Assembly (NCBI RefSeq): GCF_030146175.1
Contig: NZ_JASLCE010000106.1
Span: 1 to 44,549, forward strand
Source of the DNA: Flavobacterium sp.
GTDB taxonomy: Bacteria; Bacteroidota; Bacteroidia; Flavobacteriales; Flavobacteriaceae
Length of the DNA: 44,549 bases
Reading direction: 5' to 3'
Part shown: positions 39,116 to 44,549 of the stretch, piece by piece
How the letters are laid out: the number at the start of each line of letters is the position of its first letter
Position numbering within the stretch: position 1 is the stretch's first letter
The notes under the pieces: generated by a model
The model's input: the letters and a program-made list of their open reading frames with translations, nothing else
Databases searched by the model: none
Told to the model about the DNA's origin: nothing
Translations under genes and position numbers: made by a program

Positions 39116-41866
39116 ATGAAACTTAAGTTATTACTAACAACATTATTGTTCACAGTCTTCGCCTTTGCTCAAAAAGGAACTGTTAAAGGTACGATAACAG
39201 ACAAGGAGATGAACAATGAGCCACTTCCTTTTGCCAGCGTAACGATTAAAGGTACAACAATTGGCGTAAATACCGACGAAAAAGGAACATTTAGTTTGAG
39301 CGTTCCGGAAGGAAACCATATTCTAATGATTGCTTTTTTAGGATACCAAACCGTAGAGGTACCTTTTAAAATTGCTTCGGGCGAAACGAAGACAATTGAT
39401 AAAGCTCTTGGTACTGCCGGTGTACAGTTGGAAGATGTAGTTTTAAAAATCGAAACCAACCGTCAGAAAGAAAGTGCGCTTTTAGTAGAACAGAAAAAAG
39501 CCATCGAAATAAAACAAAGTATCGGAGCACAGGAACTTTCCCGTAAAGGAGTGAGCGACGTGGCTACTGCGGTTACCAAAACTACCGGTATTACCAAACA
39601 GGAAGGTACCGGAAACATTTATGTGAGAGGTTTGGGTGACCGTTATAATTCGACTACGATGAACGGCCTACCTATTCCTTCGAACGATCCGGAAAAGAAA
39701 AACATCCGATTGGATATTTTCCCAACCGATATCGTAGAATATGTATCGATTGACAAAGTATATAACGGAAAAACATCGGGCGATTTTGCCGGAGGTAACG
39801 TTGATATCGTTTCCAAAGATTATAAAGGCAAAGGATTTTTGCGTCTGGACATCGGTTCCAACGCCAACACAAATGCTTTGGCCGAAGACAACTTCCGTCT
39901 TGCAAAAGGCCCAAACAGTTTTGGTTTTAGCAATCCGGCTAACCCTAAAACGATCTCCACTTACGATTTCAATACCTTACAATTTGAAGGAAAAACTCCG
40001 GTAGCCGGTTCTTTCGGAATCTCAGGAGGTAAATCATTCGACATCGGTTCGGAAAGCAAATTGAGTATTTTCGCCACCGGATCTTTCGGAAACGAATACA
40101 CCTCAAAACGCGACGGTAGCGCTAAAGGTAGCGTAAACGGTGACGGAAGTTTGGTTAACAGAAACTTCAAGACCTTCTCTTCTATGGGTTACACCACCAA
40201 TACAACTGGTTTGGTAAACGTAGGCTATAAAATCAACAACAATCATAAAGTAAGTTTTAACTCTTTATTTATCAACACGTCTAGCCAGGTTAAAGACGAG
40301 TATTTCGGATATATCGCCGATCTTGCCGATGCTGGTAACGGATTGATTCGTCGTTCGGAATATGTAAAAAATACTTTATTCGTAAACCAATTATTAGGCG
40401 AGCACACTATTAGCGATCGTTCCAAATTCAATTGGGGTGTTGCACAAAACAACATCACTGGAGATACTCCTGACAGGATGTACAACACATTACGAAAAAA
40501 CGATACCGGTTACACCATCATTAGTCAGTCAAAACCGGACAACCACCGTTACTTCCAACGATTAAAAGAATACGAAACAGTTGCCACCGCTTCCGTTGAT
40601 TACAAATTCAATAAAACCAGCGATGGTGATTTTAGAGGTAAATTCACAGCAGGTTATAACGGTCGTTTTAAAAACAGAGACTTCAAAGCAACGCAGTTCA
40701 ACTTTAAAACGTTTGGTCCTTACACTACAACTATCGTAGATCCTGAAAACCTGGATATGTTTTATAACCAACAAAATCTAAACAATGGTTATTTTGAAAT
40801 CAGTACGTTTGTTGGTAATGCCGAAATCGCGAACGCACTTGATCCGCAAAAATATACCGGAGAACAAATCATCCACGGTGGTTATTTAAACACCGAATAT
40901 AAATTCAGCACTAAATTAACAGCTGTTTTAGGTTTACGCGCTGAATATATCTCACAAAAAGTTGACTGGAAAACACAGTTGGATCCAGTTGGAGACAAAG
41001 ATGAATTCAAAAAAACAACGTTCCTTCCAAACTTAATCATGAAATATGAGCTAAACGAAAAACAAAACCTTCGTTTGGGAATGAGCAAAACCTACACTTT
41101 ACCACAGTTTAAAGAAAGAGCTTTATTTATCTACGAAGATGTAACAGAAGTAAAAGTAGGTAATCCGGATTTATATCCTTCCGATAACTACAATTTAGAC
41201 TTGAAATGGGAAATGTTCCCTAAAAGCGAAGAGTTGATTTCCTTTACCGCTTTCGGAAAATATATCTTAAATCCAATTAACGAAGTAACAATCGCTTCTT
41301 CTACAAACGATATTTCATTTGTAAACACAGGAGATCGCGGTTATGTTGCCGGAGCCGAAGCAGAATTCCGTAAGTTGATCTTCCAATCGGGTGAAAACAA
41401 CAGTAAAAAATTAACGGCCGGAATCAACGCTTCTTATATGTATACAACTCAGGACTTAAACGGTCCAAAAGTAGACAAAGAGACTCGTTACAATGTTGAC
41501 TTTACAAAATCGAAAAGTGCCTTTACCGGAGCATCGCCTTTATTGTTAAATGCAGACGTATCGTTCTTTAAAGAATGGAACAACAAAGAATCGAACATCT
41601 CCACTACATTAGCCTACTCGTATTTCTCGGATCGTATCTATGCTTTAGGAACAAACTTACGTGGTGATCAGGTAGACAAAGCGGTAGGAACTTTAGATTT
41701 TATTGTAAAATCAAAAATCAATAAAAACTTAGGTATCGGACTAATGGCTAAAAACATTTTAAATCCTAAAATCGAACGTGTACAGGAAAACAACAATGGC
41801 GACGTTACGTTGTTAACGTATACTAAAGGAATGAATCTGAGTTTCAATGTGAACTATCAGTTTTAA
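39116..41866 (+). CDS. TonB-dependent outer membrane receptor with carboxypeptidase regulatory domain
   Basis: The 916-residue protein has a signal peptide (MKLKLLLTTLLFTVFAFAQ), a CarboxypepD_reg-like beta domain (about 20-100: GTVKGTITDKEMNNEPLPFASVTIKG), a plug domain (about 115-235: GVSDVATAVTKTTGITKQEG, NIYVRGLGDRYNSTTMNGLPIP) and a barrel of about 680 residues. The last residue is Phe (NVNYQF), typical of barrel proteins. It is not of the SusC type; no SusD follows. The codon use suggests moderate to high expression. It may take up a nutrient whose limitation the phoB-like system senses, but that is inference from position only. Confidence 0.92.
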   Translation: MKLKLLLTTLLFTVFAFAQKGTVKGTITDKEMNNEPLPFASVTIKGTTIGVNTDEKGTFSLSVPEGNHILMIAFLGYQTVEVPFKIASGETKTIDKALGTAGVQLEDVVLKIETNRQKESALLVEQKKAIEIKQSIGAQELSRKGVSDVATAVTKTTGITKQEGTGNIYVRGLGDRYNSTTMNGLPIPSNDPEKKNIRLDIFPTDIVEYVSIDKVYNGKTSGDFAGGNVDIVSKDYKGKGFLRLDIGSNANTNALAEDNFRLAKGPNSFGFSNPANPKTISTYDFNTLQFEGKTPVAGSFGISGGKSFDIGSESKLSIFATGSFGNEYTSKRDGSAKGSVNGDGSLVNRNFKTFSSMGYTTNTTGLVNVGYKINNNHKVSFNSLFINTSSQVKDEYFGYIADLADAGNGLIRRSEYVKNTLFVNQLLGEHTISDRSKFNWGVAQNNITGDTPDRMYNTLRKNDTGYTIISQSKPDNHRYFQRLKEYETVATASVDYKFNKTSDGDFRGKFTAGYNGRFKNRDFKATQFNFKTFGPYTTTIVDPENLDMFYNQQNLNNGYFEISTFVGNAEIANALDPQKYTGEQIIHGGYLNTEYKFSTKLTAVLGLRAEYISQKVDWKTQLDPVGDKDEFKKTTFLPNLIMKYELNEKQNLRLGMSKTYTLPQFKERALFIYEDVTEVKVGNPDLYPSDNYNLDLKWEMFPKSEELISFTAFGKYILNPINEVTIASSTNDISFVNTGDRGYVAGAEAEFRKLIFQSGENNSKKLTAGINASYMYTTQDLNGPKVDKETRYNVDFTKSKSAFTGASPLLLNADVSFFKEWNNKESNISTTLAYSYFSDRIYALGTNLRGDQVDKAVGTLDFIVKSKINKNLGIGLMAKNILNPKIERVQENNNGDVTLLTYTKGMNLSFNVNYQF

Positions 41867-41886
41867 TACAACATCAAAACACACCT

Positions 41887-41917
41887 GAAGGAGCGAATTA
41901 TCGCTCCTTCTTTTTTT
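41887..41917 (+). terminator. Terminator after the TonB receptor gene
   Basis: GAAGGAGCGA and TCGCTCCTTC are exact complements around ATTA and are followed by seven T residues, about 20 nt after the stop codon. Confidence 0.9.
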
Positions 41918-42064
41918 GAAGTAAAGTTGACTTAACAAACGAAACATTTACTTAATAATTACTTCTTTATATGTTAATCCAACCGTGACAATGGCTTAAC
42001 CCGCTTTTCAAAAAAACGAAGCACTTTTGCATCAAACATAACTAAAAAATTATTCAGAAAAAAA

Positions 42065-43243
42065 ATGAAAAAATCAATCGTAAAATTATTTGTGATTTTC
42101 GCAGTAACAGCTGGAACTTTAGCAAGTTGTTCATCATCTGACGAGAGCACACCAAGCGGACCTTCTTCTTCTTTCGTAGCTAATGCAAACGATTTTAAAG
42201 GTGTTATCAACGACGGTGTAGTAACTTTAGTTGCCGGAGCAACTTACAAGCTTACTGGAAAAATCCAAGTAAATAGCGGTGCTACTTTAACAATTCCTGC
42301 TGGAACAAGAATTGAAGGTACTGGAGGAACATCTGCTTATATCGCAGTAGCACAAGGTGGTAAAATCAACATTTTAGGAACAGCTGCAAACCCTGTAGTT
42401 ATGACTAGTGGTTTGACAACTAAAAATGCTGGTGACTGGGGAGGTTTAGTAATTTGTGGAAAAGCACCTATCAACAGAGGAACGGTTACTGCACAATCAG
42501 AAGTTGCTGACTTAACGTACGGTGGTACTGTTGCAAATGATAATTCTGGTGTAATCCAATATTTAAGAGTTGAATATTCTGGTGCTGCTTTCAACACTGA
42601 AAAAGAATTCAATGGTATTTCTTTCTTCGGAGTTGGTAACGGAACTGTAGTTGAAAACGTAGAAGTGTACCACGGTGCTGATGACGGATTCGAATTCTTC
42701 GGTGGAACAGTAAACACTTCAAACTTAATCTCTATCGGAAACGAGGATGATCAATTTGACTGGACTGAAGGATGGAACGGTACTAACACAAACTGGTATG
42801 GTAAACTTGCTTTCGGAAAAGGAAACAGAGGTATCGAGGCTGACAACTATGAGTTCAACTTTGACGCTAACCCGGTTTCTAACCCGACGATCACTAACTT
42901 AACGTTAATCGGACCTGGTAGTTCTGCTGACGCAACTGCTTACCCTGAAAACCAAGCTTTAAAATTAAGAAGAGGAACTAAAGGTATGTTCAACAACGTA
43001 GTAGTAAAAGACTTCAAAGTTGGATATGACGTAGAACACGATCAAACAATCTCTTTCGTAGGTACTACTCTAAAAGGAACTAACACGAAATTCGAAGGAA
43101 TCGGATCAAACGCAAAAGGTAAGAAAACTGACGGTAGCGCAATTGACGTAGCCGGAGTATTCACCGAGTCTGCTACTGCAACAGGAGCTGGAAACGGAAC
43201 TGCTGCTCCAAGCTGGGCAACAGGATGGACTGTAGGATTCTAA
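42065..43243 (+). CDS. Parallel beta-helix lipoprotein
   Basis: The 392-residue protein begins with a lipoprotein signal ending at C22 (LASCSSSDES); the acidic residues just after the Ser tract may help surface export. The body is a right-handed beta-helix-like protein with repeated short strands: YKLTGKIQVNSGATLTIPAG, QGGKINILGTAANPVVMTS, then GDDGFEFFGGTV-type turns rich in Gly, Asn and Asp. A DDQFDWTEGWNG segment near 232-243 recurs in this family. Codon use is strongly biased (GGT, AAC, TTC, GTA), which suggests high expression. It follows the TonB receptor after a terminator and may be a surface partner of it. Family not firmly named. Confidence 0.85.
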   Translation: MKKSIVKLFVIFAVTAGTLASCSSSDESTPSGPSSSFVANANDFKGVINDGVVTLVAGATYKLTGKIQVNSGATLTIPAGTRIEGTGGTSAYIAVAQGGKINILGTAANPVVMTSGLTTKNAGDWGGLVICGKAPINRGTVTAQSEVADLTYGGTVANDNSGVIQYLRVEYSGAAFNTEKEFNGISFFGVGNGTVVENVEVYHGADDGFEFFGGTVNTSNLISIGNEDDQFDWTEGWNGTNTNWYGKLAFGKGNRGIEADNYEFNFDANPVSNPTITNLTLIGPGSSADATAYPENQALKLRRGTKGMFNNVVVKDFKVGYDVEHDQTISFVGTTLKGTNTKFEGIGSNAKGKKTDGSAIDVAGVFTESATATGAGNGTAAPSWATGWTVGF

Positions 43244-43270
43244 TCAAAATATAATTATAGTCTTTTTCAG

Positions 43271-43308
43271 AAAAATATCTCTCTTTTAACAAGAGGGATA
43301 TTTTTTTT
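43271..43308 (+). terminator. Terminator after the beta-helix lipoprotein gene
   Basis: AATATCTCTCTT and AAGAGGGATATT pair with one mismatch around a TTAAC-type loop and are followed by a run of T. Confidence 0.85.
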
Positions 43309-43357
43309 GGCATAAATTTTGAACTTTTTTTTATATCTTTATGCCATATTTACACCT

Positions 43358-43684
43358 ATGAAGAAAAATTACTTTTATATTATTTTAGTTGCCTTTTTTC
43401 TGTTTTCCGCCAATTTATTTGCGCAGGAATCAAAAGGTTCTTCGGGTACGACTATCGAAGGTCTGAATATTTATCCAAACCCAACCAATGGGGACAAGAT
43501 ATACATCACTTCCAAATCAGCACAAGATAAGGAAGTTGAGATTTTTGACGTGTTAGGTAAGCGCATTTTACAAGCTACTTTAAACTCAAAAGAACTAAAC
43601 ATAGCCAATTTAAATACGGGTGTTTACATCATCAAAATCAAAGAGGGCGAAGCTTCCGCAACAAGAAAGCTTATTATCAAATAG
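43358..43684 (+). CDS. Stand-alone T9SS type A sorting domain protein
   Basis: The start is placed at the ATG at 43358; the frame is open from 43319, but the signal peptide MKKNYFYIILVAFFLFSANLFAQ begins here. The mature 85 residues are almost only a Por secretion (T9SS type A) C-terminal domain: IEGLNIYPNPTNGDKIYI, then VEIFDVLGKRILQ, LNTGVYIIKI and a C-terminal TRKLIIK. T9SS cargo normally carries a large passenger before this domain; here just about ten residues separate it from the signal. It may be a small surface protein in its own right or a remnant of a larger one. Confidence 0.88.
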   Translation: MKKNYFYIILVAFFLFSANLFAQESKGSSGTTIEGLNIYPNPTNGDKIYITSKSAQDKEVEIFDVLGKRILQATLNSKELNIANLNTGVYIIKIKEGEASATRKLIIK

Positions 43685-43757
43685 TTAACAAAGGGTTATT
43701 TCTTACATTTAACCATAATTTTACATTAAAAGTTTTCATTTATCGCGAAATACTTCT

Positions 43758-43765
43758 TAACTTTG
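43758..43765 (+). promoter_or_regulatory. -7 promoter element of the last gene
   Basis: TAACTTTG fits TAnnTTTG and lies 30 nt before the start codon at 43796. TTTTC, 20 nt upstream, is a weak -33 candidate. Confidence 0.5.
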
Positions 43766-43795
43766 TTGTCCACTTTTTAAAAAACAATTCAAAAC

Positions 43796-44549
43796 ATGAA
43801 AAAACTTTACATTTTATCATTAGCGCTTTTTACATCGGCAGCTTCATTCGCTCAGTTTGTATATGAGCCATTCAACTTCTCTGGTGCAGCTACATCAAAC
43901 GGATGGACTAGCCATGGTGGTACTGCAGGACAAATCACAACATTATCAGGAAGTTTAACGTACCCAGGTTTGGCTGCTTCAGCAGGAAACAAAATTTCCA
44001 TCATTGCTGCAAACACTGAAGATATGAATAAAGCTACTACTTCTGCAATTACTGGTGCTGCTTATTATTCAACAATCATCAACGTACAGAACACGACTTC
44101 TATGCACGCTAACACTGCTACAGGGGATTATTTCTTCTCTTGTACTTCAGTAGCTTCATCAAGCACAACTGCTTTCCAAGGACGTTTATATATTCGTCAA
44201 GGAGCAACTGCTAACACAGTAAACTTAGGTGTTTTAAATAATAGTGGTGGTACTGCAGCTCCAACATATTCTGCTACTGATTACCCTATCAACACGCCTA
44301 TTTTTATCGTTATTAAATACGACATCGCTGCTAACAGCGCTAGCCTTTGGGTAAACCCTACTCCAGGTGCTGCTCAACCAGCTGCTACTGTTACTAACGC
44401 TACAGGAACAACTGCAGCTCCAACTAACATCAATGGTTTAATTATCAGACAAGCTGGAAACGCTACTAACAGTACAGGAAATGTTGAATTAGACGAAATG
44501 AGAATCGGTACTACTTGGGCTCAGGTTACTCCTCAAGCTACAGCTAGTT
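43796..44549 (+). CDS. Secreted protein, truncated by the window end
   Basis: The gene opens with ATG at 43796 and stays open to the last base (251 full codons and one base). A signal peptide is clear (MKKLYILSLALFTSAASFAQ). The mature part starts FVYEPFNFSGAATSNGWTSH, a pattern seen in Bacteroidetes secreted proteins with lectin-like (LamG-type) beta sandwiches. It has many Thr, Ala and Asn residues and the segment VELDEMRIGTTWAQVTP near the end of the window. Whether it ends in a T9SS sorting domain cannot be seen. Codon use indicates high expression. I cannot name the family with certainty. Confidence 0.8.
   Translation, partial: MKKLYILSLALFTSAASFAQFVYEPFNFSGAATSNGWTSHGGTAGQITTLSGSLTYPGLAASAGNKISIIAANTEDMNKATTSAITGAAYYSTIINVQNTTSMHANTATGDYFFSCTSVASSSTTAFQGRLYIRQGATANTVNLGVLNNSGGTAAPTYSATDYPINTPIFIVIKYDIAANSASLWVNPTPGAAQPAATVTNATGTTAAPTNINGLIIRQAGNATNSTGNVELDEMRIGTTWAQVTPQATAS

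Noticed and set aside
43319..43357. Upstream start of the T9SS domain protein
   Set aside because: The later ATG gives a normal signal peptide beginning with MKKN; the longer form adds a poor, non-conserved leader.
1..44549. CRISPR array, insertion sequence, prophage or integron signs
   Set aside because: No spaced direct repeats, transposase, integrase or phage structural genes were seen on either strand.

Overview
The window looks like a chromosomal segment of a member of the Flavobacteriaceae (Bacteroidota), most likely Flavobacterium or a close relative. The evidence is the gene content: a Por (T9SS) C-terminal sorting domain protein, a carboxypeptidase-regulatory-domain TonB receptor, an epsilon-alpha fused DnaE, an Ala/Glu-rich tail on ribosomal protein S16, and adenine-rich start regions without Shine-Dalgarno sequences. 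Promoters of the Bacteroidetes type (TTTG/TTG, about 19-20 nt, TAnnTTTG) stand in front of many genes; the clearest precede tRNA-Asp and the acyl-CoA dehydrogenase gene. I see no insertion sequence, prophage, CRISPR array or rRNA. Almost everything is coding, and many gene groups end in strong hairpin terminators.

Layout. 1-2.2 kb: the 5' half of tRNA-Asp, a DUF58 protein, a gene-poor stretch with a decayed gene and two inverted repeats, and a small exported protein. 2.2-7.2 kb: thioredoxin and replicative DNA polymerase DnaE. 7.3-11.4 kb: a TolC-HlyD(EmrA)-MFS(EmrB) drug efflux operon. 11.5-12.2 kb: a lipoprotein. 12.4-14.2 kb: rpsP-rimM-trmN6, a translation/tRNA modification group. 14.5-16.6 kb: a glutaryl-CoA-type acyl-CoA dehydrogenase and a DUF3050 (heme-oxygenase-fold) protein. 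16.6-22.8 kb: a tightly packed seven-gene operon, speD-DUF4178-small membrane protein-DUF350-membrane SpeE-Tat-exported flavoprotein-polytopic membrane protein. 22.9-25.8 kb: ferredoxin plus ferredoxin-NADP reductase, then Nfu and Mrp Fe-S carriers. 26.1-34.3 kb: a MacAB-like ABC export operon, divergent from a sigma-54 response regulator/histidine kinase pair. 34.3-35.9 kb: trmB, a LysE-family exporter and an alkyltransferase-like DNA repair protein. 36.2-38.9 kb: a glycosyltransferase and a PhoR/PhoB-like two-component pair. 39.1-44.5 kb: a TonB receptor, a beta-helix lipoprotein, a stand-alone T9SS sorting domain protein and a secreted protein cut by the window end.

The most interesting system is the 16.6-22.8 kb operon. 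AdoMet decarboxylase (catalytic residues intact) and an aminopropyltransferase fused to seven membrane spans are translationally packed with DUF4178, DUF350 and a periplasmic flavoprotein. This suggests an aminopropyl or polyamine modification system working at the inner membrane, not bulk spermidine synthesis. The second is the ABC exporter: a good sigma-54 -24 element lies just upstream of its first gene, and a 7-bp inverted repeat about 75 bp further upstream could be the enhancer for the divergently encoded sigma-54 activator. All functions are read from sequence motifs by eye; no database search was run.
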